Positions 41,908 through 55,200 of a stretch of 64,000 nt of DNA are shown here, in pieces (within the stretch, counting starts at the first letter, position 1; each line of letters opens with the position of its first letter). This DNA is from Hybos culiciformis. Its lineage: Eukaryota > Arthropoda > Insecta > Diptera > Hybotidae. The position numbers and the translations under genes are program-made. Below the pieces are notes generated by a model, which saw only the letters and a list, made by a program, of their open reading frames with translations, was not told the DNA's origin and did no database searches. The stretch lies in the NCBI GenBank assembly GCA_964007475.1, contig OZ023273.1, forward strand, positions 22,803,557-22,867,556. Direction: 5' to 3'.

Positions 41908-42979
41908 TAGATCTTATTTGTTTGATTTTAATTGAGAATAGTGCATGGTAGGTTCACTTAGAACAAAATTAATTTCAGTTTTCTTAATGTGTTTCACCTT
42001 TCAACCACATGCGGCGCTCTTGTTTGTTTACGTTTTGTTTTATTGTCAACCCAGCCGGCTGAGCTTTTTTTCTTATTTATTATTTTTTTTGAAATAAAAG
42101 CGTTTGGACGTGTAGGTGATTTATTTTGAGAAAAAATTAATTTTAATTTTATTAAAAAAAATTATAAACTGGATTTTTGAAAAACAATTTTAATTGAAGT
42201 TAAATTTTGAACTTATTTTAGAAAGCAGACTAAATTATTATAAAAGTAATAGAAGATATTATTACTTAAGAAAAAAAGAAACTGAATAAAAGTTGAATAT
42301 ATTTGAATTTTAATTGTGGATTTTATTTAAAAAAAAACAAATACTGAAATAAAGTTGGATTTATTGGAATTTAAGTTAATTTAAGATTATACATTTATTT
42401 TATTAATTAATAATTATTGCAATAAAATAAATAGAATTTTAAGTGGAAATGTTAGAACACAATGTGATATGAATTATATACGTGATCAAATAGAAAAAAA
42501 TGCAATAATATATTTCAGAAAACATTTCATAAAAACTAAAAAAATTAAGAAAATAAAAAATTAGCTGTAAAAATAAATTTATCTTTTATTCATAATCTTC
42601 TTTTTTCCTGCAAATTTGAATTTTAATAATTTTATTTGAAATATTGGAAATAAACTGCCACCTACAAAAATTTTATTTTTTTATTCACCTTCCCTCCACA
42701 AATCCACCAGGCGATGTAGTAGATCTTTTGAGTGGGCCATCTATTACTATATCTTATCTATGGAATAGTGTACAGACTCACTAGAGTACAGATTAGAGTA
42801 CAGAATAGAGTACAAATGATACGATATAAAAAAAATATTTTTTATTTAAAATATGGTTGAAAATTTGAAATAAAAATTATATATTTTTTTTAATAGAATA
42901 AAATAATAATTTTGTTTAATATATATTTAAACATTCATTTGAAAAATTGTTTTAATATATTCATGAATAGTGTTTGTAT

Positions 42980-43560
42980 GTGGTAAGATGACGAGGAACA
43001 TGACCGGAAAAGAAATAATGAAGCAATTCAAAAAAAAAGAATTAGAGATAATTATTATATTTTTGAATGTGAATGTGTGTGTATTAATATTAAAAACTAG
43101 ATTTTTTTACAACAAATAATTTCAAATTTCAGGTCTACAAAACTGCTTTCAAACATGTTTTGGATGAAATTTCAATTCAGTTACGCAACTCCCATAGGTC
43201 CACATCAATTTCACAAATTGATAAATTAGCTGGAACATTGAAATTATTAGCAGAAGGTGGTTATCAACAAATAGGACAAGATTGGCATGCTGATCTAGCT
43301 CAACCAAAAACGTCAATTGTCTAAGGTTCTAAGGTTCTAAAGTCAAAGCACATAAATTTTAAAATGTCTGAATTGGAAAAAAGTAAAAGAGATAATAAAA
43401 CAGGAATACCTGGAATAATTGGAGTGATAAATGGGAGCCACATCCAAATTATTCGACCAAATATTAGTGAATATTTATTCTTCAATAGAGAATTAAAACG
43501 TACTAGAAAAAAAAGAGAAGTCACGTTACGAAAATTTTATAGGCACCTACATACGTAGAT
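42980..43560 (+). pseudogene. PIF/Harbinger transposase remnant (copy B)
   Basis: Same stops and the same Asn for Asp as copy A, so the gene was already dead before the duplication. Confidence 0.75.
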
Positions 43561-44492
43561 GTACGAAAATTTTATAGGCACTACTACATGCGCCTAATAT
43601 TGGAAAATTGACCTACGAAAATTTTATGGCCACTAAAGACGCCTACTTATGAAAATTAACCCCCGAAAACTATACATAAACTCATTACAACATATAAATA
43701 TTCCATGTCCAAAAATTGAATAATGAGAAAAAATGTAACCCAATAACAATACAAATAAAATCAAATATTATAGAACAAATAAATCCAGGAGGTATATCGT
43801 GATATTCATGGAGGAGACAAGAATAAAATTACACTGTACTAAATTGGATCTTACTACACTAAAAAGAGTTTATTTCATTGAACCACTTTTTTGTTGCAGT
43901 TTCGAAATAAATAATGATTTGTATATTAACAAAGCTAACAATTTTATTGGACAACGATTATTATCGCCTAACTTCAAAATTCCTAACTATAATAATAAAA
44001 TTTTTACTAAACTCGTAATCACAGATACAAACTTAAATAATTTACAAACATTACACAAACAAAATTTAATTCATTGAACAAATACCAATAATATACCCAA
44101 AACAACATTTTGGATAACGAGTGGAATGCATTCTTCAATAATCCTTATCATCGGATAAAATGAATCTGAAACGGAGTTTAGTACCATCGTTAAGGTGACC
44201 CGCCACGGATTATAATTGTATTTGGGAATTTTTATTGTAGGATAGCCTATCCTTTGGAGAAATAAAAAGTAAACCAATAAGAATTAAAATTTTTCGTCGA
44301 TAAGATTTTAAATTTTATTACAATATGAAAAGATATATTATTTTATTGAATCAAAACAGTAACCATTCAACAGTTTAAGAAAACCTTTTATCTTTTATAT
44401 CAATATTTTCACATGCCAGGACTTCCAAAATTAGGGAATCGTTACCAAAGAAAAAAATGTTGTCAATTGTATTTTTGAAACAAAACAATTTT

Positions 44493-45928
44493 TGTTGATT
44501 TTCACGATCGAAGCATCTTTCTCAGTAATTCGCCTACATTTTAACGTAAACAGGATTTTCAGAATCAAATTTAAAAAACAACACATGAATTAAAATATTA
44601 GGAAAATGTTTCAAAATTAAATTAAAAATATATTTGCTCGCACAAATTGTTAAATAATTAAAAAAAATTACATTAAAATAATTGATCGAACGATGTCGAC
44701 AAACATCGTAAGTCTTCTTTCAGCAATTTTACTAAAGGGGTATAAAAAAAACCACATAATACTTAATTCACGTCGTCGCCACATGACGATAATAATGTTT
44801 GATACACAAGTTTAATTCTTAATAACTGTGTTTTATTTGATACCTGTAGTAGGTCTGTGTATTTCTAAACATCAATTTTAAAAATGATTTCCTTTTTTTT
44901 ATTTTTCCAGATATCTACCTACTTTTAATTAATTTCAAACATTGACAAGTTTCTTTTTTTTATATTTCTGACTTTAGATTGCTTTAAAAACTATAACTTA
45001 AATATAAATTAAAAAACTATAAATTAGCATTCTAGGTAAATGCTTCCAATCAAAATTAATTTTAAGAATATTTTTCCAAAAATTCGGTTTATATTAAACA
45101 TTCAAATAATAATAGGTAGGTCACACCTACCTTAACTATTTTCCGCCAATACCCATTTTGTTCTTGATTATAACTCTGTATCTTAGTATTCTATTAAACG
45201 TTGAATAGGATTCATAACAGTTGCTATTGTTGCAAACAAAATTTATCATAGGATTATTTTCCAGTCATACAAATTACAATAAAATGCGTTTCTTTACTTC
45301 TCAATTTGTAGTATTTATAATTTCAATTTTAATGATGGTGTTGATAAAATGTTACTCCTTTTTTTTAGAAACAAAAAAATATTTTTATTATGTGATGAAT
45401 CATATTGTGTTCTAGAACATGTATGTAAAATTACATTAAAAATTAAAACCTACATACCTAGGTAATTTTTTTTTTTGCTGAATTTAATATTTTCTTGTTA
45501 AACTCCGAATCGAATCCAAAATATTGCTGTCTTTTACGTTTTATCATGTTGTTAAAATATTGGTGAACAGGTTTTTTGAAGGAAATAATTTTTGTTTTAT
45601 TTAAATTTCAAATTCCTTTAAAAAAATTCCTTTAAAAAAAAAACAAAAATTAATAAAAATTAAATTTAAAGAAACACAAACCACTATGATAGGTAGGTTA
45701 GTACGTACTTCTTATATGAACAATTTGAAAGAGAGGTATTCAGTTGAATGTTCAGTATTTTTTTTTTCAATCATTATACATATAGCAATTATATTTTTTT
45801 GGCTATCGCATTGTCATTACTCATCACATTTCATTGCATAGGTACCTACATTTTTTTTTTCATTCAATTTTGAAGATAAGGTTCAGATAGATATATTGTG
45901 GTTTGTGGTTGATAATTTAGTTTGGCGT
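44493..45928. other. Intergenic DNA, no gene seen
   Basis: AT-rich, with scattered TAGGTAGGT words. A 64-codon frame at 45,221 has a hydrophobic stretch but no other support. Confidence 0.5.
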
Positions 45929-46369
45929 AAGTGCAGATGACGTGAACCACTCAGAATGGGCTGAAACTTGGTGGGGGGGGGGGTAGAGGCGGTGCCCAAA
46001 TCTTCAAAACTGAAATCAGTTCTTGGGGCTCGGGCCCCGTTTCGGAGATAGGGCCCCCAATTTTTTGGAAAAGGCGCCGCAAATCCCACTGACCAACACC
46101 CAGACCGCCCGCCCGCTGCCCCTCACCCCCCCCTCTTGTTTTGAGCACCCCCTACACTCTCTACAAAAAAAATGGGGCAACTCGAGCAAAAAAAAAAAAA
46201 ATTGCCCATACAAAATGTATGAAAAGTTTGGGAGGCCCTATCTTCGAAACGGGGACTGACCCCCAAGAACTGATTTCAGTTTTGGGGGTTTGGACACCGC
46301 CTCTACCCCCCCCCCCCCCCCCCCCACCAAGTTTCAGAACATTCTGAGTGGTTCACGTCATCTGCACTT
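45929..46369. mobile_element. GC-tract MITE with about 125-bp inverted arms
   Basis: The left arm (45,929-46,055) starts AAGTGCAGATGACGTGAACC and contains a G run and GTAGAGGCGGTG. It is the reverse complement, with mismatches, of 46,235-46,369, which has the matching C run. The middle has GC-rich CCGCCCGCCC text. Pieces of the same family appear at 31,518, 48,130-48,195 and 62,835-62,920. No clear target-site duplication. Confidence 0.85.
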
Positions 46370-46911
46370 TAGCCTTTAGTTTTACTGAGGCGCAATTATC
46401 TTTTGTTGTTTTATACTTCAATTAAATACCAGTTTTTAATTTTTGCTCTCGATTTTCATCTTTGATGATCGAATTATTTTTTAAATTTTCCCCTATTAAA
46501 AAAGAAAAGAATCTACATGTAATTAAATTTGGTTAAACTTTTTTTTTTTTTCGTATAAAAACAAACATACCTACCTACCAAATATTTTTTTAAATATTAC
46601 TAGTAATAAAGAGTGTATGGAATGAGATCGTGATATTGATCGTTGATAACACTTTTAATAATAATTTTTCTTTTTATTTTGAGGAATTTACCTATCGTTT
46701 TAATTTTTATTATAAAAAAAATAACTTTAATTGTTTTAGCAAGCACATTTTGTAGGTAGTGTAGACGTCAGCTTCAGGATATTTTTTTTTATAGACAATC
46801 AATGTCAAACGTTTAACGACATCTATTGGACATCATCATAAGCAGTTTGTTGGATACACAAAAAAATTTTTTTTTAATTCTTTGTATGGAATTAAGTTTT
46901 TATATACGGGC

Positions 46912-47248
46912 TGTCTACATTAGCGATTTAGAATCGCGCGTATTTATGAATGTATTGTATTTTTTCTGTTTCATTTATTAGTATTTGTGTTTGCTCAATA
47001 TGCCACTGGGTTAGATTTACAGCATGCGATTTTTATACATTTTTCCAAATTGTACCATTTTACTTGATTTAAATGTCAAATTAATAAAAAAAAAAAAAAA
47101 TTTGTGAGAAATGTTAAAAAATACGCATGCTGAAAAATTATTTAAAATCAGCATGCGTATTTTGCTGCGATTTTGGATTTTGTATAAAGATACACGAATA
47201 CATTTAAAGAACAAAATCGCATGCAGGAAAAATACGCTAATGTAGACA
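46912..47248. mobile_element. MITE with TGTCTACATTAGCG termini
   Basis: Left TGTCTACATTAGCG and right CGCTAATGTAGACA are exact inverted repeats. The interior has a second nested palindrome, AATACGCATGCTG...CAGCATGCGTATT (about 47,121-47,161). No coding potential, and no obvious target duplication. Confidence 0.8.
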
Positions 47249-47435
47249 CCTAGATACGAATTTATACCTACGTATTATTTTAAAATCAAATTATTGTTTA
47301 TTTTTTAAGTTATTTCTAACTACAATAAAGAGTCTTTTACAATTCATTGAGCAAACGAAATTTACTGTGTATATGTTACGATAAATGTACATATTCCGGT
47401 AAATGTAAGTTTATTTTTCGTAAATGTTAATATTA

Positions 47436-48070
47436 AGGAGCGTCCACATATGCGTGAGTGAACTTTTTGTTCGTTGATGAAATTTCGTGTGTGAATATTC
47501 GTGTATGGAAGTGCTGTCCACACATAAGATTGATTTAGAATATTCGTGAATGAAATTTGATGTGAAAAAATATTAGTTACCTAATTATTAAATATGTAAA
47601 ATATTTATATAAACTATAATATTAAATTAATTATGGTAAATAAAAAAGATCTTCAAGTTGCTGGGGCTGGATATTTTTTTCTGTCATACAATTTTTTAAT
47701 TTTTATAATTTTGAAGTATTATGTTAAATTTTAATAATGCATTTATTATTTTCAATACAATTTTAAAATTAAATTTACATAAATGTAATTTTAAAATCGC
47801 ATTGAAAAAAATAAATGCGCAAAAAAGTGTTTTTTTCAAAATTAAAGTTTAAAATTATAAATAACTATGTTATTAAACCCGTGAAAAACCCCAAATTTAT
47901 ATAAATGTTCATATACATGGCGAATATTTCCGCTCATGTAGCGGAAATATTCATGTTCGTTTAGGGATGACGAATAATCACTTTTTTAAACGAATATTGT
48001 GTCCACACATGCGTCATGTCTAAGCGAATAACGAAATTTCATGTTCGTTCACGCATGTGTGGACGCTCCT
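47436..48070. mobile_element. Harbinger-type MITE with TTA target duplication
   Basis: Terminal inverted repeats AGGAGCGTCCACA(T/C)ATGCGTGA... are flanked by TTA on both sides (47,433-47,435 and 48,071-48,073). The 3-bp TTA/TAA duplication is the PIF/Harbinger signature. The interior carries further CCACACAT and TTCGT words in both orientations. Confidence 0.85.
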
Positions 48071-48119
48071 TTACAGTAGATTTAACGGCCCGATTGGCCC
48101 CATTTTTGTGTAGCGTAGA

Positions 48120-48430
48120 GGGGGTGTCGCCGCAAATCGCACTGACCAACCACCAGTGCCCACCGATTCTGAGGAGTTCACGTCATCTGCACTTTAGCAT
48201 CAAATTTTTAGAAATTTTTAGTCATTTTGCAAAATGTCATTTGTCCGCGACTAATTTTTCAGATTTTTAGTGGACAAATGTCATTTTTCAAAATGTCATT
48301 TCTCCGCGATTGATTTTTCAGATATTTAGCGGACAAAAGTCATTTAGAATCGCAGACAAATGTCGTTTTGCTGTCCGCGATGCAAAAACAAATCGTGGAC
48401 AAATTTCCCGCGGACAAATGTCCAACCCCA
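48120..48430. repeat. Decayed palindromic array and MITE end
   Basis: 48,130-48,197 ends GGAGTTCACGTCATCTGCAC, the terminus of the 46-kb MITE family. 48,215-48,425 is a mutated stretch of the GCGGACAAATG palindromic array of 9.5 kb, including the same closing text ATGTCCAACCCC. The two families are joined here. Confidence 0.75.
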
Positions 48431-48722
48431 AATGTTTTTAGGTTGAAAAAAGTTTTATGTTTTGTTGCAAGGATTATAAATTATCTATTAAGCTTTTTAG
48501 TTCTGGCATTTTAGAGTCAGCTTATTGAAATACCAATTTGCGTTCTCAATTTTGTTGTTTGTTTTCTTTTGTTTTTTCTTATTATTGTTTAAAATGTTCG
48601 AAAAAAATTTATAATTTCTTAAATTTTAAATTAAATTTCAAAGATCTTTATTCCGAAATAATGAAAAATTTAATGGGGAGACTATCTCAACAAAATATTT
48701 TCATTTTCTTTTAAGTAACACC

Positions 48723-48860
48723 CAGACTGCGACGCAATCATATTTTAGTTCGCTGCGACTAAGCGAAAGATTTTAAGTCACTGTTGCTCGCTGATAAACC
48801 GCTACAAAAAAAAATCGGGAAGGCATTTTCGTCGCTCGCTGCTGCAAGATTAAAAAACCC
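48723..48860. mobile_element. Half of a hAT-type MITE
   Basis: CAGACTGCGACGCAATCATA and the following TCGCTGCGACTAAGCG/CGCTCGCTGCTG text match the left half of the element at 61,149. The right terminus is not found. Confidence 0.6.
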
Positions 48861-48869
48861 CGCAGCTTA

Positions 48870-50290
48870 TCTGATCTGAAAGCAAAAAATCAACTGCATG
48901 GTTTCATCCTTTTTTTTATTTTGAAAGTTTAAATTTTATTTTTCAAATTTAAAAATTATAACTTTTTTTTTAAATTAAACTTACATTTCGACGGGTCCGA
49001 AGAGTACTATCGTATCTCAAAAACACTAGTTTTCAAATGAAGCAAAAAACTGTTTGTTTTAATATTTTTCTTCAAGAGTTCTCATTTTTTTACATGGTTT
49101 TATGAAAAAAATTATATTATATTTTTAACAATTCAAATTTATTGGAAAATTTGAAAATTTGTTAGATGATCGCTTAATTTACTAACATTGCCTAAATGAA
49201 TATAAGATAATTTCAAATTTTTTTCGTAAGTTGACGATATTAAGTACGGTTGACATCTTATCTTTATTTAGGTCTAACAAAACAAAGCACAATAAAATCG
49301 CATTTTCAAATACGACAGCGCTGAATTTCATGCCAATATCGTAAGTTGGTGGGTAGCGGAAGTTTAAGATTGTAAAAACGACATGTTCTAGCTTCTAGCA
49401 TGCATTAATTGTATCTCATGATAAAATAATATTTTTTTTTATTTTTTACTGATCGTATTTTCATTTACACTTTTTGAAAAGTGGGCTTGAATATTTTTTT
49501 TTATTTATTTATTTATTTATTATATATCTTTTAATTTACAATTTTCACATAATGCATCACCAACACTAAGATTTATCAGCCGTGTAGTTGAAATGTAAAC
49601 AAAACTTTTCGTAGGGATAATAAATAAAAAATTCCCACTAGTTTTCAAATTTTTGTTCGCTTTGTTGGTCGGCAGTAATTTTTTTTGCCATTTTTAGTTT
49701 AGTTTTATAAATTTAAAAAAAATTTAAATGGAATAATATTGAAGATAAATTAATAAAAAATCAATATTTTATTAGTTTAGTATAAAAAAATAATTTTTAA
49801 CATCCAAAATAAAATAAAAATCCTTCATTGGACAATTTTTTTTCTTAACTACAGGTGGATTTTTACTCGTTTTTTTTCTTAAAAATTAACGGTTTTTTTT
49901 CTTAAAAATTAATATTAATCCTGTAATAAATCACATTTAATAATTAAATTATATTTTTTTGCTTTTATTCGCATTTTACAGATTAATCTTTAGTTTTTGT
50001 GTAGGAAATCTCATAGGGTTTCATACATTTGTTATGATTTTTATGCCTACGAGATGCTGTCTATGTATTGTTTTTTTTTTTAATAGGGGGCTTTTAATTT
50101 ATGTTGGTATTGCATAATGTCATTTTAATAACTTTTAACTTTATATTTAAATACAATCAGCTAAATCAGCTGGTATAAGTATTATTTTTTATTTTTCTCG
50201 TCAAAACTATTCAATTGAAAATTTGAAAAAAATTAATAAATTATAAAAAAAAAAAAAATTTTAAGAAAGTTAGTTACATTATATAAATAT
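48870..50290. other. Intergenic DNA, no gene seen
   Basis: AT-rich with T tracts and (TTTA)n near 49,500-49,520. No coding region supported. Confidence 0.55.
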
Positions 50291-50299
50291 ACAATTCAT

Positions 50300-50650
50300 A
50301 AAATGGTTTTGAAGAGATTTCGAGCACTAAGCCTTAACCGATTCTAAAAAGTTTTATACCCTTTTAAAGTATCAAACAGTTCGGAGGTTGTGAATGAAAT
50401 GTTTTTTCTAAATTAAACTTTAAAATAATTTCAAACTGCTTTTCAATCAAATTTTGGGACAAAAAAACTAAACTGGTATCAAGTCCCCTTAAAAGTACTT
50501 GCTCCGTCCCAAACTATTTTGTCCCAAAATTTGATTGAACTTTAATTTCATTCACAACCTCCAGACTGTTTCATTCTTTAAAATGGTATAAAACTTTTAA
50601 GAGTCGCTTAAGGTTAAGTGCTCGAAATCCCTTCAAAACTTTAAAACAAC
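50300..50650. mobile_element. Foldback element / long palindrome
   Basis: The left half (GATTTCGAGCACTAAGCCTT ... GGGACAAAA) is the diverged reverse complement of the right half (TTTTGTCCC ... AAGTGCTCGAAATC), with arms of about 150 bp meeting near 50,485. No coding capacity. Confidence 0.8.
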
Positions 50651-52209
50651 TTTACCGATGATTTAAATATTCAAAGAAAATTTTCAAGATACATATTTTT
50701 CAAATTTCGTTTGGTGGACGAAGGGTATAGTCACCGATATCATGCTTTAAGCATGCCACTTTGCCAACGAAGACTTGTTTTAGATGAAAATTTTTAATTA
50801 ACAGGCTAAATTTAACATTTCCTATTCCTCTTCAGAGGACTAACTCACAATCGAAAAGCCCTCTCGTAAAAATTCAATCCAATCATAACGAATTATTTAA
50901 TTCTATTGATGTTTTTGGTGATTATTAATTTAAGAAGGATAACTATTCGCACCGTTTCTTAGTTTCCCGTTCATGTGTGATTAAAAATTCAATTATCACC
51001 TTTTCTTTTTTTTTTAATTTCATGGCTTAGTAGCTTAGGTTTAATTTTTAATTTTTTAATTTTAGTTTCCATTATTTTGCAGCATTTGTCGGCGTTTTCA
51101 CACAATTTTGTGAATTCTGTCTAAATTAAAATTAAAACAAAAATAAATGTTTCAAGCCCAAGTTGACTTGAGTTACCTAAGTCAAAAATATCGAGAAAAT
51201 TAAGCAGTAATTAATTAGGTAGTTAAAAAAAATTAGAAAACTTAGATTTATATTTTGGATACCTATCTTGCTTGTTAGAGATTTTTGTTATCCATTTATC
51301 CATATTTAAATATAACTAAAATAATTAAATTATTTGAGATAATATTTGATTGAACACTTAATTAAGCTTACATTGAAATTCAATAAAAACTTATAAAAAA
51401 CTGTTCAAAAAGTAAATAAATTTGCATCACAACGTAAAAATGTATTTACTTACAGTTCAAGAAAGTAACTGAATTAGTAAAATGTTTTAAGGCCCCTTGC
51501 AAGAGCTTCGCACCTCCCTTGTAAGCATTTCGCGGCCCCCCAAATATGTTATGATGTAACATAGGAATAAGTCGAACAGTTCTTCATATAAAAAGTTACT
51601 TTCACACTTAAGATTTTTAATTATAGATTCCTAAGAAACAATTTATACTTATAATAGGAACATCAAAATAAATGTTCATAATAAATCTATTTTCATCGAA
51701 ATGAAATAAATTTTCAGCCTCCAGACCAAGTTCTTGGTCGCAAATGTTTGCCAAATATTTTTTTAAACGGGTTAAAAAGAGAAAAAAGCATTCGAATGGT
51801 TAACATAGGACGGATAGACAAAGGAACGTGTTATAGATAGAAAAAAAAAATTTATATTCGGTTTTTCTCTTTTTTTTTATTGATATTTTGTATTTATTTG
51901 TTGCGTTATTGAAAAGTTTTCAAAAATATACATACCTACCTTTTATTTTATTTACGGAAATACATGAATGAATAATGCGAACAAATTGATCATCCATTTC
52001 CATAATTTTCTCGTACAGAGAAAAAGTTTGTTTGTAAAAATAGAAATATATTATTTATATATTGTACCTATGTATTTATTTATGTATATAGAACTTTTTT
52101 AAGAATTTTGTAGTTTATAGAGGATAGTGAAAGTGGGATTCTCATTATTTAACTGGAAAAAAAATTTTTTTTTTTGATTTATTTAATTTATTTAATAAAT
52201 AAATGAAAA
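50651..52209. other. Intergenic DNA upstream of the receptor gene
   Basis: No gene or repeat border supported. The promoter of the receptor gene should lie in the right part, but no confident TATA or initiator was chosen. Confidence 0.5.
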
Positions 52210-55200
52210 ATGAAAGATATTAATTTATTTACATTAATATTATTTTATTTAATAAATTTATCAATTGAATATCAAAGATCAAGAATTAATATTGGTAAAT
52301 TGAAATTTTTTTTTTTTTTTATTAAAAAATTTTCAAAGTTTTCCCTAATAGCGTATTTTTTTAACTTAATTTTTTTACCTCATTTGTACACAAAATTAAA
52401 AATAAAATGTGATTAAAAAAAATTTATTATTTTTTAAATTAAAATAAGTAAGTAGTAGGTATGATAATATTCATAAATGGAAATTTTAACGAAAATAAAT
52501 GGGCCAATTAAAGATGTTTTCATTTATTGGACTATTTTAAAATCTATAAATACATAATATTTTTATGATGCAAGAAATTTATGATCATCATTTATTTTTT
52601 TTAACCATATGTATATGTAAAGTTTAATATAAACAGTTTTTCAAAATGCTGGGAGAATTTTTGATATTTTAGAATCGAAATACATAATCATAATGACCCT
52701 CCCTTGATCGCAAATAACATTATACAACGTTTTTCTTTCATATTATTTTTTCTCAATGTCATATCTTATAATAATCGTCGTAATAATCAATATGTTTATT
52801 AGTTCTTTGAAGTAGCCAATTCTTAGAAAACATGTATAATTTATTTTTATTATATAAGATATCTTGGGTGATCTTTGAAAAGAAGCTCACCTGGTGAACA
52901 TATCTTAGAGAAGAATATGAAAGCCTTGAGAACATAATGGACCTGCAGAATGACCATCGGGAGGACTTGGGACCTTTCTCCAAAGATCGTAAATTGGATT
53001 TATACATATGTCATAAGACCAATGTTCGTGTATGGAGCACTTGAAAACCACAAAGAAAAAAAAAGTTAATAAACTTCTACCAGATCCAGAGATCAGACTG
53101 TCTGGGAATAACGGGATTTGCAAGATCTACTGCGAATAGATCCTTAGAAACAATATAAGATTCGAGACCGGTGGCTCTGCATGTGCAAATTGCTGCTATA
53201 AAGACGATAGCAAGGATGTGCATGACAAGGCAGTGAGTAGAAGGGGAAAGTATGAAAAGATGGGTACAGTTTTCCGAAGGTATAAGAAACGAACTATCTG
53301 TGGAAATCTTTTGGATTAAGATTGCGGGAACATTTAACGTGAATAGGCTATTCAAAGTTGTAGTGAAGCAAACGCGACAAGAGATCCCAGAGCTGGAAAA
53401 AGCACATATGAATGTGGCGACAAACTGAGGGAAATAAAACTACCAAAAGGATTTGGAGGGATCTAAACGAGACACGTCTAAACAGTCTAAATCTTGACAG
53501 GACCAATTTGCGACTTTTCACTAGCATATGCACAAGGCACTTTTTCAGGACCACGAGCTCCGGATAGGAAGGGCCAAGGACCTGGTTTTTTAAAGGTGTA
53601 GGGTGGCTCGATGAGGAATAATAGGCCCATCGGGTAGGGCAATACAACGGGCCAAGGAAATCAGAGCATTTCCGACCCGCTACAACCTGACCTAACCTAA
53701 TCTAACCTATATATATCTATACGTAAACCGTAAGGGATAAAATGTGAAGTTATGCCTTGGACAAACTGAACTCGAAAAACATGTTCTTGAGCACAAAAAC
53801 ATGTTATTAAAATCGACCGAACAGACTACCTTAATGTGTTTTACAAAACAGATAAACAGATGTTTTTTTTTTCTCAAGTTTAAAAACAAAAGTAAACAAT
53901 ACAATCACCTACAAATTCAATTCAAATTCAAAATAAAAAACAATAACAAACTTTTTTTTCATTTGTTTACAAATAAATACAACATAAAATTGTCAAAGTC
54001 AACGTCAAAAATGATACCCCAGTGAACATTAATGGCTTCCACATATTGCCTCACGAAATATTTGTAAAAATTATTCAACCCATCCTTTAATAACAACATG
54101 TTTTCGCAAGAACATGTTCTTGTTCTTGTTTTTATTACTATGGGAAAACTACTTCAAAAACATAAAATTAACATGTTCTTGATCAAGAACATGTTAATCG
54201 TGTCAGTTTGTCCAAGGCATTAAGAAAAAAAAATTCAAACAGGAGTGGGTCTTTTTCAAAATAAAAAAAAAAACATAATAAGTCAATTGTCAAATTTTTA
54301 AATATTTTTCTGTTCAATAGAAATTAATTTCTTCTATCTTACGTTCAGCTCTAGGTGATGTTAATCCCTAGTTAATTTTCTATTTTTCAAAAACTAAAAA
54401 TTTTTAAGTATAAACTGAGTAAAAAAATTTAACAACTAATAAGACGAAAAACTATTTTTGTCTTTAGAGATAAGTATAATAATTTGCCTTAACCTTTACA
54501 AACGAATAGAAACATAATTATACACAGACAAAAAGTAAACTTTTATTTTATTTTCAGGATACTTATGTGACTCCAATTGCCAAGACAATGAAATAATCTT
54601 TAGAGCAGCAATTAATGAAGCGAATAAAAAATTAGAAATTCCGCTAGATGGCAAAATGGTAAATGTACTCCAAGGAAATGTTTACGATACATCACAAAAG
54701 TTGTGCAGCTTATTGCAGGTAGAAAAACAAAATTTTTTAGGTATTCACATGTTTAGTTTATTTCTTTGGAAAAAAAAACTATTTATTTTTAAGGAAGGTG
54801 TCGGTGCTATATTTGGATCATTAACAAAAAATGCTGCAGCTCATGTCTCGAATGTATGTGACACCAAAGATATACCATTTATAAATTTAAGAATGGATTC
54901 TGAACTTAAAACAAACTCTGTTAAAATATATATTCCGCCGTTAACAATGGCCGAAGCACTACACGATGTCATTGTAGCTTATGGGTGGTCAAGTTTAACA
55001 TTTTTATATGAATCTAGTAAATATAGAAATAATTTATGTTTTTTTTTTTGTTTATTTTAAGAAAATTAAATTTTTGTATTTAAGGCGAATATGTTTCCAT
55101 TTTGAACGAATTAATGAACCTTTATTCTAAAAGTAAAGATGAAATGCCATTAATAACAATCAGAAAGTACGACTTGAATTTAAATGGAGATTATAAAAGT

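Larger units (their letters stand above)
39309..44492 (+). repeat. 5.2-kb near-identical duplication, copy B
   Basis: Direct partner of 15,361-20,535. Left and right flanks differ from copy A: a bZIP-like gene on the left instead of the 14.5-kb gene, and unique intergenic DNA on the right instead of the BEL remnant. Confidence 0.9.

Noticed and set aside
46023..46347. Several overlapping frames rich in Pro and Gly in the GC-rich island.
   Set aside because: They are translations of the MITE inverted arms and its homopolymeric C/G runs on both strands, not genes.
53744..54025. 93-codon plus-strand frame in receptor intron 1.
   Set aside because: It lies almost wholly inside the Harbinger MITE and consists of its repeated AACATGTTCTTG words.
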